Origin: Nitrosovibrio sp. Nv4 | Lineage (GTDB): Bacteria; Pseudomonadota; Alphaproteobacteria; Acetobacterales; Acetobacteraceae | Direction of reading: 5' to 3' | Assembly (NCBI GenBank): GCA_943330455.2 | Contig: CALQHT020000033.1 | Location: 1-33,368 of the forward strand | Length of the DNA stretch: 33,368 nucleotides | Shown here: one piece after another, positions 1 to 8,121 of the stretch | Numbering within the stretch: the stretch's first letter is position 1 | Layout: each line of letters starts with the position of its first letter | The notes under the pieces: generated by a model | Database searches by the model: none | Told to the model about the DNA's origin: nothing | The model's input: the letters and a program-made list of their open reading frames with translations, nothing else | Position numbers and translations under genes: made by a program

Positions 1-208
1 CCAAGAGGCCATCCTTGACAGCCGCCATCCCCGGCGTCCTTGGATCGTCAGGCCGGGACGGAGAAACGGCGCCCAACCGAACAGAGAAACACTTGAGGAA
101 GACCGGATTGGGTCGTTACCACCCACTCCAAACAGCGAGGAGGCGAATCCGAGATCCCGCTCGGCAAACCAATTGGCCGCGGAATTCATTTTTTGGAGGA
201 CGTTCGCT
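1..208. other. Leading non-coding stretch before the phosphoesterase gene
   Basis: No convincing gene is seen here. The stretch holds the 5' flank of the phosphoesterase gene, including a good ribosome binding site (GGAGGA at about 195-200) nine bases before the ATG at 209. The short open frame that crosses the region has no recognisable composition or family. Anything cut off by the left edge of the window cannot be judged. Confidence 0.5.
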
Positions 209-1084
209 ATGAAGCTAGCCGTCGCTTCCTGTACCAAACTCCAAGACACCAACCCACAACCAGTTTGGCGCGATATTCAAACCGAAAAACCGGACGCTCT
301 ACTCCTACTCGGCGACAATGTGTATTTGGATCATAACAACCACGATGAGCCGGTCGCACTTACCGCCGAGCTTCAGGCGCTATACCAAGCGCAATTCGCG
401 GAACCTAACTTTGCAGCCTTGCTGGCTGATATGCGGTCCCGCGATTGCCCCATAATCGCGATCTACGACGACCATGACTTTCTTGGCAATAACAGGTACG
501 GTGGCGACTATGGCCCCGCGCTGCGCCGGGCGGCCCGCAACGCCTTTATCCAAGCCTTCTCTCCACCCCTGACCGGAAACGACGTCTTCCACATCCACCA
601 TCTGGGTCTCGTCGATCTCGTCGTCCTTGACGAACGTTTCTATCGTCAGTCCCCTGCCGTGTCCGCGTCTGATCGGGATGCGATTCTTGGTCACGAGCAA
701 TGGGTATGGCTGGAACAAATTGTCCAAACGTCTGCCGCACCATACCTCGTCATCGCATCGAGTACGACTCTTCACACTTTCGGAGACGAAAGCTGGGAGC
801 AGTATCCCACGGCATTCAGGCGTCTCGTTGCCCTATTGAGTGGCCGAAAAGGCGCTCTAGTCGCTTCTGGCGACGTGCATCGCAACGCAGTCTATGACGA
901 TAGTGGGGTCATAGAAATAGTTACCTCCGCTGTTGCCCGAAAGGGCCTTGTCTTCGGGACCCAGCGACAGAACTACGGCCTTCTGACTTTCGATAGTGCC
1001 AAGGTTCGCATCGATCTTCGTAGTCGGAAAGTAGGTTGGCGCTTCGATTTCGATATCCCGCTCAACCGCTGGACCCTGCCCTGA
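209..1084 (+). CDS. PhoD-like metallophosphoesterase
   Basis: The 291-residue protein has the metal-site motifs of the PhoD-like branch of calcineurin-type phosphoesterases: GDN at residues 35-37 followed by VYLD, YDDHD at 86-90 followed by FLGNN, and GDVH at 221-224. The family hydrolyses phosphomono- or phosphodiesters with a dinuclear metal centre; the substrate cannot be read from the sequence. The ATG at 209 is chosen because GGAGGA lies nine bases upstream; an in-frame upstream start at 173 lacks such a site. There is no signal peptide, so a cytoplasmic location is likely, unlike classical secreted PhoD, and the protein is shorter than classical PhoD. The gene looks poorer in G+C and less biased in codon use than its neighbours, which suggests horizontal acquisition. 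The DUF1353 gene follows after 25 bp or less and may be co-transcribed. Confidence 0.85.
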   Translation: MKLAVASCTKLQDTNPQPVWRDIQTEKPDALLLLGDNVYLDHNNHDEPVALTAELQALYQAQFAEPNFAALLADMRSRDCPIIAIYDDHDFLGNNRYGGDYGPALRRAARNAFIQAFSPPLTGNDVFHIHHLGLVDLVVLDERFYRQSPAVSASDRDAILGHEQWVWLEQIVQTSAAPYLVIASSTTLHTFGDESWEQYPTAFRRLVALLSGRKGALVASGDVHRNAVYDDSGVIEIVTSAVARKGLVFGTQRQNYGLLTFDSAKVRIDLRSRKVGWRFDFDIPLNRWTLP

Positions 1085-1109
1085 CCCTCTTTCCGCGAAA
1101 GTGAAAGCC

Positions 1110-1559
1110 ATGCTGCCCTTACTTCTCCGGCCGATCGACCGGCCCGATACCAATAAGTTGGAAGACGCCTATGAGGTAGCGGCCGATGTCGAAACGCACA
1201 CCAACAACACGCGCATGGTTGTCCCAAAATTCTTCCAGTATGACGGTGCAAGTATCCCATCTTCGGCTTGGCAACTGATCGGAACACCGTTCCACCCGCG
1301 TCTGATGGTCGCATCGGTTTTCCATGATTGGCTCTATCACACACACCAGATCACCCGCGCTGCAGCGGATGATCTGTTCGAGCACCTGCTGAAAGCAAGT
1401 GGGGTGGGCTCGGTCAAAGCCGGCCTCATGAAGGCGGCCGTCGCGGTCTTCGGGGAACACTATTGGAACAACGACCCTGAAGATGTTGCATATATCAGGC
1501 GCTCGTCCGACCGGATCCGCCAGGATGGACGCAATCCCGCCGATTACGGTATCCCCTGA
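1110..1559 (+). CDS. DUF1353 family protein
   Basis: A protein of about 149 residues. It matches DUF1353 by the segment YDGASIPSSAW, then a G-PFHPRLM segment, then FHDWLYHT and an R-AADDLFEHLL stretch, which is the order of conserved blocks I know for this family. The function is unknown; family members are common in phage genomes and in islands. The start is ambiguous: a GTG at 1101 would add three residues, while the ATG at 1110 gives MLPLLLRP. No strong ribosome binding site separates them. It closely follows the PhoD-like phosphoesterase gene, so the two may form one unit. An inverted repeat (ctccgccgt / acggcggag, 1612-1620 and 1636-1644) lies about 50 bp downstream and might act as a weak terminator. 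Confidence 0.75.
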   Translation: MLPLLLRPIDRPDTNKLEDAYEVAADVETHTNNTRMVVPKFFQYDGASIPSSAWQLIGTPFHPRLMVASVFHDWLYHTHQITRAAADDLFEHLLKASGVGSVKAGLMKAAVAVFGEHYWNNDPEDVAYIRRSSDRIRQDGRNPADYGIP

Positions 1560-1824
1560 CGCAATCCGCAGCCGGTGGCATTAAGCATGGCGAGCGATTG
1601 GGCCCAAAATGCTCCGCCGTCAGTCACGTCCGTCAACGGCGGAGTGCACGGCAGCATCCGCCCCTTCATGGCCCATCCACTCCACCGGATTCTGACACGG
1701 GTCCTGGGCCCGGCAGCTTGATGCCAGGCCAGACAATGCGCCATATCCTGCCGCAATAGCGATCTGCCCCAGGCCCAAGCGGTCAGGCCGGCAGCGCAAC
1801 GCAGGACGAAGGACTCGCACGCAT
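1560..1824. other. Intergenic region with a 9-bp-arm inverted repeat
   Basis: No gene is seen. A 9-bp perfect inverted repeat at 1612-1620 / 1636-1644 with a 15-base loop is present without a T-tract. The 3' end carries the ribosome binding site of the monooxygenase gene (AAGGA near 1809-1813). The promoter of that gene is presumably here, but I cannot identify clear -35/-10 boxes. Confidence 0.4.
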
Positions 1825-3483
1825 ATGGCCGACGTGACCACGGATACCGCCCGCCCAGCCTCCGGTGACAGCCAGGAACTCGACGCCCTGGTCATCGGCG
1901 CCGGTTTCGGCGGCATGTACCAACTCCTCTGTCTCCGCGATCGGCTCGGCCTCTCCGTCAAAGCCCTGGAAGCCGGCGGTGGCGTCGGCGGCACCTGGTA
2001 CTGGAACCGCTATCCCGGCGCCCGCTGCGACACCGAAAGCCACGCCTACTGGTACACCTTCGCTCCCGAACTGATGCGCGAGTGGGAATGGTCGGAGCGC
2101 TATCCCGGCCAGGCCGAGATCATGCGCTACCTGAACTTCGTGGCCGACCGGTTCGACCTGAAGCGCGACATCCAGTTCAACACCCGCGTGACCTCCGCCC
2201 ATTACAACGAGGCCACGAACCGTTGGCTCGTCTGCACCGAAAACGGCGAGACCTACACCGTCAAATTCCTGGTCACCGCCGTCGGCTGCCTGTCCACCGC
2301 CAATGTGCCCAACATTCCTGGCCTGGCCGACTTCAAGGGCGATTGGTACCACACCGGCGAATGGCCGCATGAAGGCGTCGATTTCTCCGGCAAGCGGGTC
2401 GGGCTGATCGGCACCGGCTCCACCGGCATTCAGGCCGCGCCGGTGATCGCCGAGACCGCCAAGCACCTGACCGTGTTCCAACGCACCGCCAACTACAGCG
2501 TGCCGGCTCGGAACGCGCCGCTGACCGATGAATTCAAGCGCTACATCAAGGACAACGCCGCCGAAATCCGCACTGCTACCCACGAAACCGCAAACGGCCA
2601 CCAGTTCAAAATCGAAGACCGCCTGGCCCTGCAAACCCCGGCCGAGGAACGGGAGAAGATCTACCAAGCCGCCTGGGAACGCGGCGGCCTGCAATTCCGC
2701 GCCGCCTTCCACGACATGATGAGCAGCAAGGAAGCCAACGACACCGCGGCCGAGTTCATCAAGAACAAGATCCGCCAGATCGTGAAGGACCCGAAGACGG
2801 CGGCGATCCTGTCCGACATCGACCACCCCTACGCCGCCAAGCGCCCGCCGATCGACAGCGACTATTTTGAGACGTTCAATCGCGACAACGTCACCCTGGT
2901 CGACGTGAAGGCCGCTCCGATCCAGGCCATCACCCAAACCGGCCTGCGCACGACAGAGGGTGAATACGAGCTCGACATCATCGTCTTCGCCACCGGCTTC
3001 GACGCCATGACCGGTCCGATGTTGCGCATGGACATCCGCGGCACCAACGGAACGCCGTTGTCCGAGGTCTGGGCTGCCGGCCCGGTGACCTATCTGGGAC
3101 TGCAGGTCGGCGGCTTCCCCAATCTGTTCACCGTCACCGGCCCCGGCAGCCCGTCCGTGCTGTGCAACATGCCGGTGGCGATCGAGCAGCATGCCGAATG
3201 GATCTCCGACTGCATCGCCCATATGCGCACCAACGGCATCGACCGCATCGAGCCTCGCCCCGAGGCCGTGACCAACTGGGTGCAACAGGTCAACGAGGCC
3301 GCCGCCGCCACTCTGCTGCCGATGGCCACGCATTCCTGGTATCTGGGCGCCAACGTGCCGGGCAAACCGCGCGTGTTCATGCCCTATGCCGGCGGCATGG
3401 CGCGCTATCGCGGGATCTGCGCCGATGTCGCGGCCCATGGCTATGAAGGGTTCGTGTTGTCGCCGGCGAAGGTTCCGGCCTGA
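1825..3483 (+). CDS. Baeyer-Villiger-type flavin-containing monooxygenase
   Basis: A 552-residue class B flavoprotein monooxygenase. The FAD-binding Rossmann motif GAGFGG is at residues 25-30, followed by GGVGGTWYWNRYPGARCD, a block typical of cyclohexanone/phenylacetone monooxygenases. The Baeyer-Villiger fingerprint F-x-G-x-x-x-H-x-x-x-W-P is intact at 170-181 (FKGDWYHTGEWP). The NADPH-binding GTGSTG is at 196-201, and an FATGFD motif lies towards the C-terminal part. The length is normal for the family. Such enzymes insert one oxygen atom from O2 into ketones to give esters or lactones, or oxidise heteroatoms; the substrate is not predictable. The ATG at 1825 has AAGGA upstream. The cupin and hydrolase genes downstream would suit a catabolic role, but the 237-bp gap with a palindrome argues against a tight operon. 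Confidence 0.92.
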   Translation: MADVTTDTARPASGDSQELDALVIGAGFGGMYQLLCLRDRLGLSVKALEAGGGVGGTWYWNRYPGARCDTESHAYWYTFAPELMREWEWSERYPGQAEIMRYLNFVADRFDLKRDIQFNTRVTSAHYNEATNRWLVCTENGETYTVKFLVTAVGCLSTANVPNIPGLADFKGDWYHTGEWPHEGVDFSGKRVGLIGTGSTGIQAAPVIAETAKHLTVFQRTANYSVPARNAPLTDEFKRYIKDNAAEIRTATHETANGHQFKIEDRLALQTPAEEREKIYQAAWERGGLQFRAAFHDMMSSKEANDTAAEFIKNKIRQIVKDPKTAAILSDIDHPYAAKRPPIDSDYFETFNRDNVTLVDVKAAPIQAITQTGLRTTEGEYELDIIVFATGFDAMTGPMLRMDIRGTNGTPLSEVWAAGPVTYLGLQVGGFPNLFTVTGPGSPSVLCNMPVAIEQHAEWISDCIAHMRTNGIDRIEPRPEAVTNWVQQVNEAAAATLLPMATHSWYLGANVPGKPRVFMPYAGGMARYRGICADVAAHGYEGFVLSPAKVPA

Positions 3484-3530
3484 TAACAACCGTCGAAACA
3501 ATGGCCGATGCGCCGCGCCCCTCGGCCCCC

Positions 3531-3612
3531 TCGTCATTGCCGGACTTGATCCGGCGACCCGCGCTTCGACGGCGGGGGCGGGTTACCGGGTCAAGCTCGG
3601 CAATGACGGTAA
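3531..3612. repeat. Palindromic intergenic repeat, 'cgtcattgccgg' family, copy 1
   Basis: The left arm begins cgtcattgccggacttgatc and the right arm ends gggtcaagctcggcaatgacg. The arms pair across a G+C-rich centre. The same family recurs at 6814-6897, 16054-16132 and 29051-29150, with a relative at 21652-21769. It sits between the monooxygenase stop (3483) and the bicupin start (3721). Transcripts could form a stable hairpin here and act as a terminator or mRNA stabiliser. Confidence 0.8.
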
Positions 3613-3720
3613 GGTGACGCCGACGGGTCATTGCTTCGGCCGATTGGTCTGACCTTCGCGACCCACAACCTCCATCGGACCCGGTGACCTGACCGGGTCC
3701 TACCGCCCAGGAATCCAAGC

Positions 3721-4554
3721 ATGACCCGCATCGTCCGCTTCCGAGACCTGGAACCGACCTGGACCACGAAACAGGCCAAGGAACCGGGCACCATGCGCTG
3801 GCTGGTGACCTGGGTCGGTGGGCCGAAGGACCATATCAACACCAACCCCGCGGTCGCCGTCGAAAGCACCGAATGTGCCATCGGCATGATGTATCTGCCG
3901 GTTGGCCAGCGTCAGGCCGGCAAGCACGTCCATGGCGTGACGGAAATCTACGTCATCCTGCAAGGGGAACTCGAAGGGTTCGACGCCTCCGGCCACCCGC
4001 ATCGCGCCGGCCCGCTCGACTGCACCTATATCCCCGCCGGCTGCCCGCATGGCGTGCGCAATTGCGGGACCGAGGACGTGATCCTGTTCTGGGTGCATGA
4101 TGGGATCGAGCGCAACGACGCCGCGGTCTACTACCCCGACGACCATGTGTTCGTGGACCCGCCGGCAATCCAGCTCGTGCGCTTCGCGGATCTGGAGCCG
4201 GGCTGGTCCGACCCGGGCGCGCGCGTGCCCGGCACGATGCGCTGGTCGGTAAACTGGGTCGGCGGATTAGCGGGGTCCGTGAACCATAATCCCGGCGCCG
4301 CGGTGGCCAACAGCAAGATCGCGATCGGCATGACCACGCTGGAGCCAGGCCACACCCAGCCGGCCGAGGCGTTGGCGGTCGCTCGCCTGTACTTGGTCGC
4401 CAACGGGCAGGCGATCACCGATATCGGCGCCGGGAACGAAGTTCTGGGGCAGCTCGACGGCCTGCATCTTCCCCCCGGCGAGCGCACCGCGCTGCGCAAC
4501 AACGGGCCGGAGACGCTGCGCCTGCTGTGGATCGACGCGCCTCCATCGCGGTGA
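3721..4554 (+). CDS. Bicupin protein with a degenerate second cupin domain
   Basis: The 277-residue protein consists of two cupin halves. Each starts with a similar block: VRFRDLEPTW...PGTMRWLVTWVGG in the first half and VRFADLEPGW...PGTMRWSVNWVGG in the second, which shows an internal duplication. The first half keeps the metal ligands of the cupin motif (KHVHGVTE, then PHGVRN). In the second half the corresponding region reads GHTQPAEALAVARLYLV, and the late histidine is replaced (ERTALRN), so this half probably binds no metal. Cupins of this size include dioxygenases, isomerases and sugar-binding proteins; no specific reaction can be assigned. A ribosome binding site (AGGAA near 3709) precedes the ATG. 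The next gene, another cupin, starts 37 bp downstream, so co-transcription is likely. Confidence 0.85.
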   Translation: MTRIVRFRDLEPTWTTKQAKEPGTMRWLVTWVGGPKDHINTNPAVAVESTECAIGMMYLPVGQRQAGKHVHGVTEIYVILQGELEGFDASGHPHRAGPLDCTYIPAGCPHGVRNCGTEDVILFWVHDGIERNDAAVYYPDDHVFVDPPAIQLVRFADLEPGWSDPGARVPGTMRWSVNWVGGLAGSVNHNPGAAVANSKIAIGMTTLEPGHTQPAEALAVARLYLVANGQAITDIGAGNEVLGQLDGLHLPPGERTALRNNGPETLRLLWIDAPPSR

Positions 4555-4591
4555 CAGGATCGCGGTTCGGCAACCAGAAAAGGCCACGGCC

Positions 4592-4966
4592 ATGTCCCAG
4601 CCCCCGCAAGCCAAAGTCATCCGCCTGGCCGACGTCGAGCAAAAGTCGCTGGGCCGAGCGGCCACCCGCCAACATCTGACGGGGGATGATGGGAATCCGG
4701 TCTTGACGGGCATCCAGACCAGCGAGCCGGGGTATGCCACCAAGCTCCACTCGCATCCTTACGTCGAATGCCTGTTTGTCCTGGAAGGCAGCATGGAAGC
4801 CTGGCTGCAAGGCGAGGAAGCCACCCCACATCGGCTCGGCCCCGGGGACATGATCGTGCTGCCGCCCAATACGCCGCACGTCTTCCGCAACTGCGGCGAT
4901 ACGCCCCTGCGCCATCTGGGCATCCATGCATCCCCGACCCGGATCGTGCACAACGTGGGCGAGTGA
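4592..4966 (+). CDS. Single-domain cupin protein
   Basis: A 124-residue protein with a complete cupin fold signature: motif 1 is LHSHPYVECLFVLEG (H-x-H and E ligands) and motif 2 is PGDMIVLPPNTPHVFRN (late histidine). It therefore probably binds a divalent metal, unlike the second half of the bicupin just upstream. The function is not predictable beyond a small beta-barrel enzyme or binding protein. The 37-bp spacing to the upstream bicupin suggests one transcript. A 351-bp repeat-containing gap follows. Confidence 0.85.
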   Translation: MSQPPQAKVIRLADVEQKSLGRAATRQHLTGDDGNPVLTGIQTSEPGYATKLHSHPYVECLFVLEGSMEAWLQGEEATPHRLGPGDMIVLPPNTPHVFRNCGDTPLRHLGIHASPTRIVHNVGE

Positions 4967-5097
4967 GGCCGGCGGTTCGGGTGGAGATTGACGCCGTGGC
5001 CGCGAAAGCGGACGCAACACAGATCATCCGTTCGAATGCCCGAATTGGTGAAAACTCTGCCGCTCCCGTTGTGGATAGTGCATTCACACATCTGGGC

Positions 5098-5222
5098 GGA
5101 GGGAGAAAATTCTCCCCCTCCCCTTGCGGGAGGGTGTTGGGAGGAGGGGCGGTCGCGCAGGAATATTGCGTGAAACCCCTCCCCCCGCCCCCTCCCGCAA
5201 GCGGAGGGGGATAATTTTCTCC
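5098..5222. repeat. Palindromic repeat, 'ctccccttgcgggaggg' family, copy 1
   Basis: The outer arms ggagaaaattctcc and ggataattttctcc flank G/C-rich arms (ccctccccttgcgggaggg and cctcccgcaagcggaggg), giving an imperfect stem of about 45 bp around a loop near 5150-5175. Related elements lie at 7923-8080 and 33141-33242. It fills most of the 351-bp gap (4967-5317) between the cupin and the Tat-exported amidohydrolase; apart from it I see only the ribosome binding site of the next gene. Confidence 0.8.
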
Positions 5223-5317
5223 ATCGGAGCCTGTCTCCCAGGAAACATCCACCCTAACCCACCAACACCCGAGCTCGGCCGCCACCTCCGAATGCTCCGC
5301 CGACACAGGAGACAGAA

Positions 5318-6775
5318 ATGGCCCGCAAGACGCCCGCCACGCCGCCGCCCTCTGCGATCTGCCAGTGCTGCGACCCAGCGCTCGGGGCCTTCACCCGGCG
5401 CGCCAATGCCGGTCTCTCGCGGCGCGGATTTGTCGCGGAAATCGTTGCCGCCGCCGGGCTGGGCATCGCCGCCCGGTCGGCTCCGGTCCTGGCGCAGTCT
5501 GCCCAGCCGCCGGCGACCCTGTTCGAGAATGTCCGCATCTTCGACGGCGCCTCCGACCGACTGAGCGGACCGTCGCACGTGCTGGTGACCAGCGCGACGA
5601 TCACCCGGATCGCGGACGGTCCCACCGCGGACGCAGCCACGGCGGACCGGGCGACGTTGCGGATTCAGGGCGGCGGCCGGACCCTGATGCCGGGCCTGAT
5701 CGACGCCCACACCCACATCATGTTCGAGACGGTGCCGCAGGCCGCGCTGCTGATGGCCGATATCGGCTTCGTGAATGTCGCGGCGGTAAAAGCGGCCAAT
5801 GACACGCTGATGCGCGGCTTCACCAGCATCCGCGACCTCGGCGGCCCGGTCTTCGGCCTGAAACGAGGCATCGACAGCGGCCTCGTTCCCGGGCCTCGCA
5901 TCTGGCCCTCGGGCGCCTTCATCTCCCAGACCGGCGGTCATGGCGACTTCCGCCTGCCCACCGAACTGCCCGCCCGTCCGGGCGATTTCTCCTACAGCGA
6001 ACGCATCGGCGCCGCCGTGATCGCGGATGACGCGGCCATCGTGCGTATGCGGGCGCGGGAGCAACTCGCGCTTGGCGCCTCGCAGATCAAGCTGATGGCC
6101 GGTGGTGGCGTGACGTCCAGCTTCGATCCGTTGGACGTCACCCAATACACGGTACCCGAGCTTCGCGCCGGCGTGGAGGCAGCCGAAAACTGGGGCACCT
6201 ACGCCACGGTGCACGCCTACACCCCACGCGCGGTCCGCCAGGCGATCGAGGCCGGAGTCCGCTGCATCGATCACGGCCAGTTGCTGGACGACCCGACCGT
6301 CGCCCTGATGGCCGAGAAAGGCATCTGGTGGAGCCTGCAACCGTTCCTCGACGACGGGAAATCCGCCTATGCGGAGGGCTCTCCCAACCGGATCAAGCAG
6401 TTGGAGATGTTCAGCGGCACCGACACGGCCTACCAACTGGCGCGCAAGCATGGCGTACGGACGGCGTGGGGCACCGACACGCTGTTCGACCCGGCAGCGG
6501 CGGCAGCCAAGGGCTTCCAACTCAGCAAGATGGTCCGCTGGTACAAGCCGGCCGAGGTGCTGAAAATGGCAACCTCGGACAATGCCAGCCTGCTGGCATT
6601 GTCCGGTGCCCGCAGCCCCTATCCCGGCAAATTGGGGGTCGTGCAAGAAGGGGCGCTGGCCGATCTGCTGCTGGTGGACGGCGATCCGCTGACCAATATC
6701 CGGCTGCTGGAGACCCCGGAGACGCATTTCCGCGTGATCATGCAGAACGGCCACATCCACAAGAACACGCTGTAA
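5318..6775 (+). CDS. Tat-exported metal-dependent amidohydrolase
   Basis: A 485-residue member of the amidohydrolase superfamily (imidazolonepropionase/prolidase-like branch). A twin-arginine signal is visible: SRRGF at residues 34-38, then a hydrophobic stretch, ending APVLAQ at about 60, so the folded metalloenzyme is probably exported to the periplasm. Metal ligands are HTH at 131-133 (GLIDAHTHIMFE), a candidate carboxylated lysine K258 (QIKLMAGGG), H299, H319 and D387 (WGTDTLF). The family hydrolyses cyclic amides, dipeptides or similar C-N bonds; the substrate is unknown. The N-terminal region before the Tat motif is long and contains a C-Q-C-C cluster, which is unusual. AGGAGA lies just upstream of the ATG at 5318. 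Confidence 0.9.
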   Translation: MARKTPATPPPSAICQCCDPALGAFTRRANAGLSRRGFVAEIVAAAGLGIAARSAPVLAQSAQPPATLFENVRIFDGASDRLSGPSHVLVTSATITRIADGPTADAATADRATLRIQGGGRTLMPGLIDAHTHIMFETVPQAALLMADIGFVNVAAVKAANDTLMRGFTSIRDLGGPVFGLKRGIDSGLVPGPRIWPSGAFISQTGGHGDFRLPTELPARPGDFSYSERIGAAVIADDAAIVRMRAREQLALGASQIKLMAGGGVTSSFDPLDVTQYTVPELRAGVEAAENWGTYATVHAYTPRAVRQAIEAGVRCIDHGQLLDDPTVALMAEKGIWWSLQPFLDDGKSAYAEGSPNRIKQLEMFSGTDTAYQLARKHGVRTAWGTDTLFDPAAAAAKGFQLSKMVRWYKPAEVLKMATSDNASLLALSGARSPYPGKLGVVQEGALADLLLVDGDPLTNIRLLETPETHFRVIMQNGHIHKNTL

Positions 6776-6927
6776 TACCAATGGTTCTAACCATTGACCG
6801 ATATCGTCCCCATACCGTCATTGCCGGACTTGATCCCGCAACCCGCCCCCCGCCGTTGAAGCGTGGGTTGCCGGGACAAGCCCGGCAGTGACGGTAAGAG
6901 GGACGTTACATCGGTCAATAGTTAGGG
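6776..6927. repeat. Nested palindromic repeat (inner 'cgtcattgccgg' copy 2 plus outer arms)
   Basis: The inner part (about 6814-6897) is a copy of the cgtcattgccgg family. It is enclosed by a second inverted pair: aaccattgaccgat near 6790 and atcggtcaatagtt near 6910, which are reverse complements with one mismatch. The left outer end begins taataccaatggtt, a motif also found near 26461 and 33285 in other orientations. The element fills the gap between two convergent hydrolase genes and may serve as a bidirectional terminator. Confidence 0.75.
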
Positions 6928-6979
6928 CGGTTTGCATAACCAGAGCCGGCCGTCGTCCGGATCCAGCCGTTGCCCCCGG

Positions 6980-7822
6980 TCAGGTCTTCGGCGAATCCCA
7001 GCCGTAGATCCGCTGCAACGTCTCCCCCATCAGCGCGGCGCGATCGGTATCGGACAGGCGGTCGGTGACGCGAAACGCCTCCACTCCCTGGCGGAAGGTC
7101 AACATCTCGACCGCGCGGGTCCAATCCGTGCCCCACATGCAGCGGCCGAAGCCGAACGCGTCGAAGATACGAGCCAGTGGGTCCCAGATGTCCTTGTAGG
7201 GAAACGGCTCGTGCGACAGCGTGCCGGCGCCGGAAATCTTCACCACGATGTTGTCGTGCGCCGCCAGGGCCAGCAGTTTCGGCAGATCGGCCCAGGGTTG
7301 CGCCGGCACCGGCGGGTGGTGCGGCTGTTGCAGCCCCAGATGGTCGATCACCAGCCTGGTATTGGGGTTGCGAGCGGCGAGGGCTCCCGCCTGCTCCAAC
7401 CGCCCGGTGCACATCAGGTTGATCGGCAGGCCAAGCCGCCCCGCCGTGGCGAGCACGTGGTTGAGGCCCGGATCACCCGGATCGCTCGCCGCGCTGTCGC
7501 GCATCATCAAGCGGATGGCGACGGTGCCGGGAGTCGAGGCCCAATCGGCGATCGTCTCGGCCACGGCGGGATCGGTGGGATCGACCGGCTTGATCAAACG
7601 GAACCGGGTCGGATGCGCCGCATACACCGACTGGGCGTAGCTGGCATCGTAGCGGTACATGGTGAACGCCGAGACGAGCAGCGCACCATCCACCCCGACA
7701 TCGTCCATGGCGGCGACCATGTCGTCACCGGTGACCTCGGGCGGCCCGGTCAGGACCGCGGCCCAGGGACGGCCTGGGTGGTTGCGCTCATAGGCGTGAA
7801 CCTGGGCGTCCAATATCGGCAT
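6980..7822 (-). CDS. Amidohydrolase 2 family TIM-barrel hydrolase
   Basis: The 280-residue protein starts MPILDAQVHAYERNHPGRPW, the N-terminal signature of Amidohydro_2 (PF04909-type) enzymes, here with Q-x-H where many members have H-x-H. Later landmarks are VIDHLGLQ and MWGTDWTR, the latter carrying the conserved catalytic aspartate. The family contains lactonases, decarboxylases (ACMSD-type) and dicarboxylate lactone hydrolases; the exact reaction is not predictable. It is transcribed from its own start, with the ribosome binding region GAGGGAGAAACATA just before the ATG. A strong palindrome separates it from the MaoC-like gene upstream, so the two may still share a transcript. Confidence 0.87.
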   Translation of the reverse strand: MPILDAQVHAYERNHPGRPWAAVLTGPPEVTGDDMVAAMDDVGVDGALLVSAFTMYRYDASYAQSVYAAHPTRFRLIKPVDPTDPAVAETIADWASTPGTVAIRLMMRDSAASDPGDPGLNHVLATAGRLGLPINLMCTGRLEQAGALAARNPNTRLVIDHLGLQQPHHPPVPAQPWADLPKLLALAAHDNIVVKISGAGTLSHEPFPYKDIWDPLARIFDAFGFGRCMWGTDWTRAVEMLTFRQGVEAFRVTDRLSDTDRAALMGETLQRIYGWDSPKT

Positions 7823-7922
7823 TATGTTTCTCCCTCGATACGGATCGTTGTCCGGCGGTGCGTGGTCGGCCCGGTTCTTGGGTCCGGTTCGGTTCGGCTC
7901 CTGGGTGGTCGTCTGCGTCGTT

Positions 7923-8088
7923 CGGAGAAAAATCTCCCCCTCCCCTTGCGGGCTTGGGCCGCGAAGCGGACCAAGGCTGGGGGGAGGGGCAAGAACCCCA
8001 CTGTCGGCGCTTGCGTAACCCCTCCCCCCCAGCCTTGGTCCGCTTCGCGGCCCAAGCCCGCAAGGGGAGGGGGGAGAGTCTTTTCCGC
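7923..8088. repeat. Palindromic repeat with a stem of about 56 bp, 'ctccccttgcggg' family, copy 2
   Basis: The left arm at 7934-7989 and the right arm at about 8019-8076 are reverse complements along their whole length except for one-base differences in C/G runs. Both contain cttgggccgcgaagcggacc or its complement, itself a smaller palindrome. The loop is about 29 bases. The element lies in the 299-bp gap between the MaoC-like gene and the Amidohydro_2 gene, both on the minus strand; nothing else is recognised in that gap. Confidence 0.85.
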
Positions 8089-8121
8089 CGCGCAGCAGAT
8101 ACCTTCTTGGCTGCGGTGGGG

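Noticed and set aside
1783-3537. A 584-codon open frame on the minus strand opposite the Baeyer-Villiger monooxygenase
   Set aside because: It is His/Gly/Asp-rich without family features; the plus-strand protein has all monooxygenase motifs.
5084-6781. A 565-codon open frame on the minus strand opposite the Tat-exported amidohydrolase
   Set aside because: It has no recognisable motif and lies wholly opposite a gene with signal peptide and metal ligands. Long antisense frames are expected in G+C-rich DNA.
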